This document shows positions 16,849 to 23,555 of a DNA stretch of 30,604 bases, one piece after another. Position 1 is the first letter of the stretch. Every line of letters begins with the position of its first letter. The notes beneath the pieces are model-generated. The model searched no databases, was not told the DNA's origin, and worked only from the letters and a program-made list of their open reading frames with translations. This DNA is from MED-G78 sp964546275 (GTDB taxonomy: Bacteria > Pseudomonadota > Gammaproteobacteria > Magnimaribacterales > D2472): NCBI GenBank assembly GCA_964546275.1, contig CAZJJG010000015.1:1-30604 (forward strand), in the 5' to 3' direction. A program made the position numbers and the translations under genes.

Positions 16849-17211
16849 TTATCCTAAAATTAATTTAAAAATTAAACTTAACAACGATTCTAATCCCCAA
16901 AAAAACAAACATAGAACAACGATGGCCCCAAAAACTATCGCAAAAGTTTGAGTAGTTTCAGCTCTAGTTGGCCAAACAACTCTTCTTATTTCTGTTCTAG
17001 ACTCTCTCATCAATTTAATTGAATTGGAGCCAAAAGATGTAAAAGCTAAAAATCCTAGCCCTACACCAAACAAGAAAACAACACCAAGGACTCTATAAAG
17101 GAATCCAATATCAGAAAAATAGCTATTGCCAACAACCGCTGTACCAAAAATAGCTAAAGCAATTAACCACTTTAGTCTATCAAACAATTTTGAAGCTGAT
17201 TCTTTAGTCAT
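16849..17211 (-). CDS. secE: Protein translocase subunit SecE
   Basis: Inner-membrane subunit of the SecYEG channel. The 120 aa product has three predicted membrane segments (about 14-30, 37-58, 88-115), like the three-helix E. coli form (127 aa). The diagnostic cytoplasmic motif RTEIRRVVWPTRAE (about 72-85) precedes the last helix. The ATG is preceded by GTAGGAATT, 25 nt after tRNA-Trp. No promoter is visible between them, so it is probably made from a transcript that also includes the tRNA. Confidence 0.96.
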   Translation of the reverse strand: MTKESASKLFDRLKWLIALAIFGTAVVGNSYFSDIGFLYRVLGVVFLFGVGLGFLAFTSFGSNSIKLMRESRTEIRRVVWPTRAETTQTFAIVFGAIVVLCLFFWGLESLLSLIFKLILG

Positions 17212-17236
17212 AATTCCTACTCTACCAGCATGTTAA

Positions 17237-17312
17237 TGGCAGGCCAGGAGGGTCTCGAACCCCCAACCTCCGGTTTTGGAGACCGCCGCTCTACCAATTG
17301 AGCTACTGGCCT
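17237..17312 (-). tRNA. tRNA-Trp (CCA anticodon)
   Basis: A 76-nt cloverleaf including an encoded 3' CCA. The acceptor stem AGGCCAG/CTGGCCT is perfect, the D stem is GCTC/GAGC, the loop CTCCAAA gives anticodon CCA, and the T-loop TTCGAGA is standard. The top of the anticodon stem has an unusual G27-G43 opposition (GCGGT against ACCGG), where E. coli has C27-G43. The tuf-tRNA-Trp-secE position matches Pseudomonas gene order. Confidence 0.96.
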
Positions 17313-17345
17313 ATAAACTATTTTCATATTTCTCAGAGACAAATA

Positions 17346-17368
17346 AGCCGAGGCACTAGGCCTCGGCT
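17346..17368 (-). terminator. Intrinsic terminator or attenuator after tuf
   Basis: AGCCGAGGC and GCCTCGGCT form a perfect 9-bp GC-rich stem with a 5-nt loop, 17 nt after the tuf stop. On the minus strand it is followed by TTATTTGT, a poor U-tract, so termination may be partial. That would allow read-through into tRNA-Trp-secE-nusG, which have no convincing promoter of their own. Confidence 0.7.
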
Positions 17369-17385
17369 ATTAATATCTAAAAGTG

Positions 17386-18579
17386 TTATTTAATTATCTT
17401 CGCAACGACACCAGCACCTACTGTTCTGCCGCCTTCTCTAATCGCAAACTTTAAACCCTCTTCCATTGCTATAGGAGCAATTAGAGTAACAGTTATCTTG
17501 ATGTTATCACCTGGCATTACCATTTCAACTCCATCTGGAAGTGCACAAGCACCTGTTACGTCAGTAGTTCTAAAGTAGAATTGAGGTCTATAGTTTGCAA
17601 AGAAAGGTGTATGTCTACCACCCTCATCTTTACTTAATACATATATTTCAGCCTCAAATTCTGTATGAGGATTGATTGACTTAGGTTTAGCAAGAACTTG
17701 TCCTCTTTCAACAGCACTTCTTTCAACACCTCTTAAAAGAACTCCACAGTTTTCACCAGCTCTTCCTTCGTCTAAAGATTTTCTAAACATTTCAACACCA
17801 GTACAAGTTGTATCGGTAGTCGCTTCAGTTATTCCAACAATTTCTAATGGATCTCCTGTATTAACGATACCTCTTTCGATTCTTCCAGTTACTACAGTAC
17901 CTCTTCCAGATATAGTAAATACATCTTCAATAGGCATCAAGAAAGGAAGATCAACTGCTCTGTCAGGCTCTGGTATAAATGTATCAATAGTTTCAACAAG
18001 TTTTTGAACAGCTGGAACACCAATCTCAGAAGTATCACCTTCTAGGGCTTTAAGAGCACTACCAACTATAATTGGCGTATCATCTCCAGGGAAATCATAT
18101 TCATTTAAAAGTTCTCTTATTTCCATTTCAACTAATTCAATCATTTCAGGATCATCATTTTGATCTGCTTTGTTCATGAATACTACTATATGAGGAACAC
18201 CAACTTGTCTTGCAAGTAAGATATGCTCTCTAGTTTGAGGCATTGGACCATCAGCAGCACTAACAACAAGAATAGCGCCATCCATTTGTGCAGCACCAGT
18301 AATCATGTTTTTAACGTAGTCGGCATGACCTGGACAGTCAACGTGAGCATAGTGTCTTACAGTAGATACATACTCAACATGAGATGTAGCAATAGTAATT
18401 CCTCTTTCTCTCTCTTCAGGTGCATTATCAATTCCATCAAATGCAACAGCTTCGCCGCCATATACTTCAGCACATACCTTAGTAAGCGCAGCAGTTAATG
18501 TTGTTTTTCCATGATCAACGTGACCAATAGTTCCCACGTTAATGTGGGGTAACGTTCTTTCGAATTTTTCTCTAGCCAT
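17386..18579 (-). CDS. tuf: Translation elongation factor Tu
   Basis: GTPase that delivers aminoacyl-tRNA to the ribosome. The 397 aa product starts MAREKFERTLPHINVG (394 in E. coli). Motifs: GHVDHGKT (19-26), RGITI switch, DCPGH (81-85), NKAD (136-139, where E. coli has NKCD) and SALK. The frame is open 48 nt further upstream, but that extension would run into the 3' end of tRNA-Thr and is absent from EF-Tu. The ATG at 18577-18579 has GAGAGG 9 nt upstream. It lies 38 nt after tRNA-Thr(GGT), as in the E. coli thrT-tufB arrangement. It is the only tuf in this cluster, because the copy normally after fusA is missing. Confidence 0.97.
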   Translation of the reverse strand: MAREKFERTLPHINVGTIGHVDHGKTTLTAALTKVCAEVYGGEAVAFDGIDNAPEERERGITIATSHVEYVSTVRHYAHVDCPGHADYVKNMITGAAQMDGAILVVSAADGPMPQTREHILLARQVGVPHIVVFMNKADQNDDPEMIELVEMEIRELLNEYDFPGDDTPIIVGSALKALEGDTSEIGVPAVQKLVETIDTFIPEPDRAVDLPFLMPIEDVFTISGRGTVVTGRIERGIVNTGDPLEIVGITEATTDTTCTGVEMFRKSLDEGRAGENCGVLLRGVERSAVERGQVLAKPKSINPHTEFEAEIYVLSKDEGGRHTPFFANYRPQFYFRTTDVTGACALPDGVEMVMPGDNIKITVTLIAPIAMEEGLKFAIREGGRTVGAGVVAKIIK

Positions 18580-18617
18580 TTTCTTATGCCTCTCTGGTTT
18601 AAAAATTTTAGTAACTT

Positions 18618-18693
18618 TGGAGCTCATAACCGGACTTGAACCGGTGACCTCTTACTTACCAAGCAAGTGCTCTACCGACTGAGCTATATGAGC
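18618..18693 (-). tRNA. tRNA-Thr (GGT anticodon)
   Basis: A 76-nt cloverleaf with encoded CCA. The acceptor stem GCTCATA/TATGAGC is perfect, the anticodon stem-loop is CTTGC-TTGGTAA-GTAAG (anticodon GGT), and the T stem is ACCGG/CCGGT. It is the counterpart of E. coli thrT, which also sits directly upstream of tufB. It is likely processed from a tRNA-tuf transcript. Confidence 0.97.
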
Positions 18694-18725
18694 CCGACCC
18701 TGTGCAACCAAAATTAAGGTGGCGT

Positions 18726-18754
18726 ATTATCCCCTTAAAAAGATACAAACTCAA
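18726..18754 (-). promoter_or_regulatory. Promoter of tRNA-Thr/tuf
   Basis: On the minus strand TTGAGT (18754-18749), a 17-nt spacer, and GATAAT (18731-18726). The discriminator ACGCCAC is identical to that of the S10 promoter. Predicted start is about 18719, roughly 26 nt before the tRNA. It lies in the 119-nt gap between tRNA-Tyr and tRNA-Thr, which otherwise shows only an 8-T run (18771-18764) after a weak stem and no second tRNA. Confidence 0.7.
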
Positions 18755-18812
18755 CCCTTTTTTAAAAGAAAAAAAACGCAGTGTTTAAGGCTTATTTTGG
18801 GTAGTATATAAA

Positions 18813-18896
18813 TGGTGGAGAGGGTAGGATTCGAACCTACGTAGCCGAAGCGGCAGATTTACAGTCTGCTGGTATTAACCACTCACCCACCTCTCC
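18813..18896 (-). tRNA. tRNA-Tyr (GTA anticodon)
   Basis: An 84-nt class II tRNA with encoded ACCA end. The acceptor stem GGAGAGG/CCTCTCC is perfect, the anticodon stem-loop is CAGA-CTGTAAA-TCTG (anticodon GTA), and there is a long variable arm containing CGCTTCGG. It matches the tyrU position upstream of tuf in E. coli. Confidence 0.97.
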
Positions 18897-18911
18897 ATTT
18901 CAAGATAGCTA

Positions 18912-18939
18912 TTTTTATTCTAGAATGATTTTAAGTCAA
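18912..18939 (-). promoter_or_regulatory. Promoter of tRNA-Tyr
   Basis: On the minus strand TTGACT (18939-18934) lies 16 nt before TAAAAA (18917-18912), placing the start a few bases before the tRNA. The interval also holds a perfect palindrome ATTCTAGAAT, which offers a TAGAAT -10-like box in the plus direction for birA. The 65-nt region therefore serves two divergent transcripts. Confidence 0.6.
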
Positions 18940-18961
18940 TACATATTTTTAGGAGCTTGAT

Positions 18962-19696
18962 ATTTTTAACAGGAAGAAAATACTTTCAGATCTTGATGAA
19001 TCTAGGCTAGAACTTGATTTGCATATATCTACAGGGTCTACAAATGATTTATGTAAAGAAGGTCAAATAAATAGAGAGTTTCTTGCCATTGCATCTGATA
19101 TTCAGACAAGAGGCAGAGGTAGGCAAGGCAAAAAATGGTCAAGCCCTCCAGGAAATATTAGCTTCTCTATAGCATATCTAGAAAAAAATATAGAAACTCC
19201 AACCAGTTTGGTTGCTGGAGTTATAGCCAGATTGGCAATTTGTAGTGCGCTTGGAATAGAAGATATTAAGTTGAAGTGGCCAAATGATCTTATTTTTAAA
19301 AATAAAAAAATTGGTGGGATTCTTGTGGAAAGAGATATTCAGGGAAATAAAATTAAAACTATAGTGGGTATTGGTATTAATTTAGCTTTAAGTGAAAAAG
19401 AGCCATGGTGGGGAGACTTGAGTTCATTTAACTCATCTTCAGCTCGTGATGATATTATTAATAATATAATCAAAGGTTTTTATGACTTTATTGATGGAGG
19501 TTTATCTAATTGGCAAGACTTATGGAATTTAAGTTGTGTTCATTTAAATAAAAATATCTTGATAAAAAATAATAATGTGGTTATTGATGAAGGTATTTTT
19601 ATAGGGATAAATAATAAAGGCGCCCTCTTGCTTAAAGTTAATAAAGAAATAAAAGAATATGCATTTGGTGAAATATCGATCGAGGGGATATATTAA
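18962..19696 (+). CDS. birA: Biotin--[acetyl-CoA carboxylase] ligase, catalytic domain only
   Basis: Attaches biotin to the biotin carboxyl carrier protein through biotinyl-AMP. Catalytic motifs are present: GSTND, the biotin-binding loop TRGRGRQGKKW, KWPNDLIF and KIGGILVE, plus the C-terminal domain ending FGEISIE. The first ordinary start codon is a TTG at 19019 with no ribosome-binding site. In-frame sequence before it (NRKKILSDLDESRLELDL) aligns with residues just ahead of the E. coli catalytic domain (NAEEILSQLDGGSVAVLP). A stop at 18950 bounds the frame. TAGGAG sits 6 nt before an ATT at 18962, which I propose as a rare start. The winged-helix DNA-binding domain of bifunctional BirA is absent, and only 65 nt separate it from tRNA-Tyr. 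The gene is certain; the start is tentative. Confidence 0.9.
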   Translation: MFNRKKILSDLDESRLELDLHISTGSTNDLCKEGQINREFLAIASDIQTRGRGRQGKKWSSPPGNISFSIAYLEKNIETPTSLVAGVIARLAICSALGIEDIKLKWPNDLIFKNKKIGGILVERDIQGNKIKTIVGIGINLALSEKEPWWGDLSSFNSSSARDDIINNIIKGFYDFIDGGLSNWQDLWNLSCVHLNKNILIKNNNVVIDEGIFIGINNKGALLLKVNKEIKEYAFGEISIEGIY

Positions 19697-19698
19697 TT

Positions 19699-20256
19699 AT
19701 GAATCATTACATTTCAAATATAGATCTTAATGCCGAGTTACCAGAGGGCTATAAATCTATAATTTTAGGTGCTGGCTGCTTTTGGGGTGTAGAGAGAAAA
19801 TTCTGGGAATTATCTGATGTATGGCTTACCTCGGTTGGATATGCCGGAGGTCTTTCTCCAAATCCAACATATGAGCAAGTATGCTATGAAGAAACCGGGC
19901 ATGTTGAAGTTGTTAAAGTCTCTTATGATTCATTAAAAATTTCTCTTGAGAATATTTTATCTAAATTTTGGGAGTGTCATGATCCAACTCAAGGAAACCG
20001 TCAAGGGAATGATAGAGGAACACAATATAGATCTGTAATATTTTGCTGCGATGAAGATGATTTATCGCTAGCAAAAATTACTCAAGAAAAGTATCAAGCT
20101 TCATTAGAGGCTGCTAATTTTGGAAAGATAACTACAGAAATTAAAATATTTAATGAATATTTCTTAGCTGAAGAATATCACCAGCAGTATTTAGCAAAGA
20201 ATCCAAATGGCTACTGTGGACTTGGTGGAACAAATTGCCCTTTCCCAAATAATTAA
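19699..20256 (+). CDS. msrA: Peptide methionine sulfoxide reductase MsrA
   Basis: Repairs methionine-S-sulfoxide in proteins, recycled by thioredoxin. The catalytic motif GAGCFWG places the active Cys at residue 27. C-terminal Cys173 and Cys180 (GYCGLGGTNC) are the expected resolving cysteines. GYAGG and the later EEYHQQYL stretch are family signatures. At 185 aa it is a little shorter than E. coli MsrA. It starts 2 nt after the birA stop, so the two are probably co-transcribed; GAGGGG lies about 11 nt upstream. Confidence 0.96.
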   Translation: MNHYISNIDLNAELPEGYKSIILGAGCFWGVERKFWELSDVWLTSVGYAGGLSPNPTYEQVCYEETGHVEVVKVSYDSLKISLENILSKFWECHDPTQGNRQGNDRGTQYRSVIFCCDEDDLSLAKITQEKYQASLEAANFGKITTEIKIFNEYFLAEEYHQQYLAKNPNGYCGLGGTNCPFPNN

Positions 20257-20262
20257 TTTGTA

Positions 20263-20268
20263 TATAAT
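20263..20268 (+). promoter_or_regulatory. -10 box before tRNA-Thr(TGT)
   Basis: A perfect TATAAT lies 10 nt before the tRNA, between the msrA stop and the tRNA gene. No good -35 is visible at 16-18 nt (the best nearby string, TTGCCC, is too far away). It is supported mainly by position. Confidence 0.5.
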
Positions 20269-20278
20269 GTTTTCCTTT

Positions 20279-20354
20279 GCCGGTATAGCTCAGTTGGTAG
20301 AGCAACTGATTTGTAATCAGTAGGTCCCGAGTTCGACTCTTGGTGCCGGCACCA
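20279..20354 (+). tRNA. tRNA-Thr (TGT anticodon)
   Basis: A 76-nt cloverleaf with encoded ACCA. The acceptor stem GCCGGTA/TGCCGGC has one T-G wobble, the anticodon stem-loop is ACTGA-TTTGTAA-TCAGT (anticodon TGT), and the T-loop is TTCGACT. It is the counterpart of E. coli thrU, which there heads the thrU-tyrU-glyT-thrT-tufB operon. Here it is on the opposite strand beyond birA-msrA, indicating rearrangement. Confidence 0.97.
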
Positions 20355-20366
20355 TTCTTTAAATTA

Positions 20367-20882
20367 TTACTTAGAATTTAAAAGCTGATTCCAATCTTTA
20401 AAAGTAAAATATTTCCTCTTGAGCAATCTATTATAAATAATAGCAAAAAGAACTATAAAGGATGCGCCTATGGCAACCGGCATAAGAACAAAGGTTAAAC
20501 CTTTTGCTCCAACGACTGCAATAATCGGATTAGCTCCAGCTGGAGGATGTACTGTTTTTGTTGTCATCATGACAAAAATTGCAAGTGCAACTGCTATTCC
20601 TATACTTACAGGTGAATAACCAAATAACATATAAACCAATACTCCAGATAAAGCTGAGAAAATATGTCCAAAGAGTATATTCTTTGGATGTGCTAATGGA
20701 CTTTCATGAACAGCCATAACTAAAACCATACTCGCACCAAATGGCGGGATGAGCCATAAGCTTCCTCCTTGCAAACCATTAAGGTAAGCAAGCGCAGTAA
20801 TGCAAAGAAATGCACCAAAAGCAGATAAAAGATTTATTTTCATTTTATTAGCATACATAACAAGAGCATTCTTTGCTAACAT
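20367..20882 (-). CDS. HPP family integral membrane protein
   Basis: A small membrane protein of the HPP family (named for its HPP motif). Plant and cyanobacterial members have been linked to nitrite transport; the role here is unproven. The 171 aa product has four to five hydrophobic segments (about 15-35, 43-58, 68-88, 92-110, 125-150). Diagnostic motifs are PPFGAS (46-51), SPLAHPKN (61-68) and HPPAGANPI (112-120). The ATG at 20882 has no Shine-Dalgarno sequence. Met9 and Met14 are alternative starts, with Met14 (MKINLLSAFGAFL) fitting the family start well. A TATATT lies only about 9 nt before the first ATG, which also favours a later start or a leaderless message. It is convergent with tRNA-Thr and divergent from the TonB receptor. 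Confidence 0.85.
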   Translation of the reverse strand: MLAKNALVMYANKMKINLLSAFGAFLCITALAYLNGLQGGSLWLIPPFGASMVLVMAVHESPLAHPKNILFGHIFSALSGVLVYMLFGYSPVSIGIAVALAIFVMMTTKTVHPPAGANPIIAVVGAKGLTFVLMPVAIGASFIVLFAIIYNRLLKRKYFTFKDWNQLLNSK

Positions 20883-20895
20883 GAGTAAATATAAA

Positions 20896-20915
20896 TTTCT
20901 TAAAAAGTTAAGAAA
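20896..20915. repeat. Inverted repeat between HPP and TonB receptor genes
   Basis: TTTCTTAA and TTAAGAAA form a perfect 8-bp inverted repeat around AAAG in the 71-nt divergent intergenic region. It could be a regulator-binding site shared by both genes, but in such AT-rich DNA chance is possible. Confidence 0.4.
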
Positions 20916-20953
20916 ATAATTAACCGATTTTAAACAGATCTCTCTATTCTTCT

Positions 20954-23524
20954 ATGAAACTTAAAATACCACTTTTAATATCCTGTTTTTTAAATTTAGC
21001 TTTAATTGCTGACACGCAAATTGAAGAAATAATTACAACAGGCTCGATATTGAATAACCTGGCAGAAGACTCTTCTCCTGTAGAAATTATTAACCAAGAA
21101 GATCTTGATAATTTAAAGATATTAACAATTGGCGAGATATCAAAATATATTGCCTCATCCACCGGATCGCAATTTCAAACAAATGCATTAGATGGAACTG
21201 ATCAGGGTATGACTTCTATAACGCTTAGGGGTTTAGATCATGCTTCTACCTTGGTATTAATTAATAGTAAAAAACAAACTTCAGCCGGAACAACATCTAA
21301 TGAGGGCGAAGGCTATGTTGATATTAATATCATTCCTCAAATAGCTTTAAAACAAATTCAGATCTTAAAAGAAGGAGCGACTTCTGCATATGGCTCTGAT
21401 GCGATATCTGGAGTTGTAAACTTTTTAACACAAGATAATTTTGAAGGGCTTAAATTAAATTTAGATCAACAGCAGACAACTAATTACAATCAAACAGATT
21501 CATCATTGGGTATTTTATTTGGTAAAAAAAATGAAAATTCTAACTTGGTTATTGCATTTAATTATTTAGATAGAAGTCCTCTTAATGCATCTGAAATTCC
21601 TGGCATTGCTGAACTTGGATTAAGTACTTTAGGCAATTCATTTAAAGTGAGTGCTGATGACGTCATTAATTCTGGTCTATATCAAGGCTCATATACACAG
21701 AATCAATGGGTTGCTGACCCAAATTGTGAGGATAATGGAGGAATTATAGCTGAGCCTTTTTGCAAATTTCTTTATGGTGAAAGATTTAATATTATTAATA
21801 CAGAGGAGCATATAAAAAGCTATTTAAGTTATAAATTTAATGCTAAATCCTATGAATCTAAGACAACTTTAATTTATACCAATGTATCAGTTAAAGATAA
21901 TCCACAATCCCCCTCTTACCCAGCATTGTCTTTTTTATCAAGAAAAATACTGCCTGGTATTGGCGGAAGCCCATTTAATGTTCCGGTAACTTGGTATGGT
22001 CGCCCTTTGGGTTCAGCCTATTCATCTCCAAACTCACCTAAAGATATCTCTCAGCACCACTTAAGCCATGTTATCAATTTCGATATTAATGAAATATCAG
22101 ATATAGAAGTTTCATTTACTAATTCAAAACACTCAAATATTCATAATAGACCAGATACAATTGACTCAAGGTTTGAGGATGCTTTAAATGGGAATGGTGG
22201 TCCTGATGGAAATTTAGCTTGGAATATTTTTGATATTTCAAACCATGATCCTGCCTTAATTGAATATATTTCTGGTTCAGAAAGATCTAAACGAACTGGG
22301 GGATTGGGTGTTATGGATGCAATTTTGCATACAAAAATTCTAGATATGGAATCTGCATTTGGTATCCAATTTAGTCAAGATAAGATTTCAATTAAATATG
22401 ACTCATCAAGCTCTGCATCATTTGATGAGAATGGTTATTTGATTAAATCAGCAGATTTATTATTTTTAGGTGGCGGTAAGAGCATATCTGAATCACGAAA
22501 TAAAAAAGCATTATTTGCTGAATTCAATAAAAACGTAAATAGTAATTTTGATATAAGATTCGCTTCGAGATATGAGAAAATTGGATCATCATCCTCTTTT
22601 GATCCTAAAATATCTTTTAAATATTCACTGAATGACTCGCTAGTTTTTAGAGCATCTGCTGGCTCATCTTTTGCAGCTCCATCAATGGCACAATTATTTG
22701 CATCTGAAATATTGCTGGGAACAATTAGGGGAGCAGACTTTTCAGATAAAGCCAGAGTTATTCAGATAGGCAACCCGAATTTAAAGCCTGCTACAGCTAA
22801 TAACTCAAATATTGGAATGATTTGGAAATTACATAGTAATTCTAAACTTACTTTGGATTATTGGACTATAGATTATAAAAATAGGATTGAGCTTGAAAAT
22901 GGTTCTGTAAAAGCCTCTTTGGAGGCAGATAGTCAAGATATAATTAGAAATGATGAAGGTTATATCGTTGGAGTTCACACATCATTTTTCAATGAAGAGC
23001 AATCTAAAGTGAATGGTATAGATACATCTTTTGAGACATATTATGATTTTAAAGAATTAGGCAGTTTGAGATATAAAATCCAAGGGACTAGCTTTTTGGA
23101 TTATCTCACGCCAGATAAAGATACTGGCTCTATGGTTAATAGAGTTGGGTATTACAACTATAATGCACATATGCACTCTATACCCAAATATAAAATTAAT
23201 TCATTTTTAACATGGGAAAAAATGCAAACAAAAGTTAATTTGATTACAAGGTATATTAGTGGATATAAAAATAAAACTCCTATTACAAGCTCTCATGCTG
23301 CATTAGGGTATACAGACAAAGTGGATGATTCGATGATGGTTGATATAGGAGTAGAGCAATATTTTCAAGCAAATGCATATAATATGGTTCTTGGAATTAA
23401 TGTTATAAACATTTTTGATAAAAAGGCACCAAGGTTATATAACGCACCGGATTTTAGTTTTGATCCAAACGTTCATGATGCAAGAGGCAGGCTAATCAAT
23501 TTAAGTATCCAGCTAAATTTCTAG
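20954..23524 (+). CDS. TonB-dependent outer-membrane receptor
   Basis: Outer-membrane beta-barrel that imports a ligand using TonB energy. The 856 aa product has a signal peptide (about 1-20, MKLKIPLLISCFLNLALIAD). A TonB-box-like stretch (EEIITTGS, about 24-31) follows. The plug domain (to about 160) carries ITLRGLDHASTLVLINSKK and EGATSAYGSDAISGVVNFLT. A long barrel then ends in an aromatic residue (INLSIQLNF), as expected for BAM-dependent insertion. INSKK replaces the INGRR often seen in this receptor type. The substrate cannot be read from sequence. The neighbouring HPP gene is divergent, so a shared transport theme is only a guess. The ATG lacks a clear Shine-Dalgarno sequence. Receptors of this type are abundant in oligotrophic marine gammaproteobacteria. 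Confidence 0.93.
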   Translation: MKLKIPLLISCFLNLALIADTQIEEIITTGSILNNLAEDSSPVEIINQEDLDNLKILTIGEISKYIASSTGSQFQTNALDGTDQGMTSITLRGLDHASTLVLINSKKQTSAGTTSNEGEGYVDINIIPQIALKQIQILKEGATSAYGSDAISGVVNFLTQDNFEGLKLNLDQQQTTNYNQTDSSLGILFGKKNENSNLVIAFNYLDRSPLNASEIPGIAELGLSTLGNSFKVSADDVINSGLYQGSYTQNQWVADPNCEDNGGIIAEPFCKFLYGERFNIINTEEHIKSYLSYKFNAKSYESKTTLIYTNVSVKDNPQSPSYPALSFLSRKILPGIGGSPFNVPVTWYGRPLGSAYSSPNSPKDISQHHLSHVINFDINEISDIEVSFTNSKHSNIHNRPDTIDSRFEDALNGNGGPDGNLAWNIFDISNHDPALIEYISGSERSKRTGGLGVMDAILHTKILDMESAFGIQFSQDKISIKYDSSSSASFDENGYLIKSADLLFLGGGKSISESRNKKALFAEFNKNVNSNFDIRFASRYEKIGSSSSFDPKISFKYSLNDSLVFRASAGSSFAAPSMAQLFASEILLGTIRGADFSDKARVIQIGNPNLKPATANNSNIGMIWKLHSNSKLTLDYWTIDYKNRIELENGSVKASLEADSQDIIRNDEGYIVGVHTSFFNEEQSKVNGIDTSFETYYDFKELGSLRYKIQGTSFLDYLTPDKDTGSMVNRVGYYNYNAHMHSIPKYKINSFLTWEKMQTKVNLITRYISGYKNKTPITSSHAALGYTDKVDDSMMVDIGVEQYFQANAYNMVLGINVINIFDKKAPRLYNAPDFSFDPNVHDARGRLINLSIQLNF

Positions 23525-23530
23525 CTTTTA
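23511..23530 (+). terminator. Weak hairpin at the end of the TonB receptor gene
   Basis: AGCTA and TAGCT form a 5-bp stem around AATTTC, spanning the receptor stop codon and followed by TTTTAATTTG. The stem is short and AT-rich, so it is at best a weak terminator before rnr. Confidence 0.3.
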
Positions 23531-23555
23531 ATTTGTATTAAACTACACTCCAATA

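Noticed and set aside
18580..18627. 16-residue N-terminal extension of EF-Tu
   Set aside because: It would overlap the 3' end of tRNA-Thr and is not found in EF-Tu; the standard MAREKFER start has a Shine-Dalgarno sequence.
18764..18800. Terminator or tRNA-Gly remnant after tRNA-Tyr
   Set aside because: A T8 run is present, but the stem before it is only about 4 bp, and no acceptor or T-arm remnants of a tRNA are visible.
20944..21162. Minus-strand 72-residue open frame over the TonB receptor N-terminus
   Set aside because: Antisense to the signal peptide and plug, with no recognisable family; best explained as a shadow frame.
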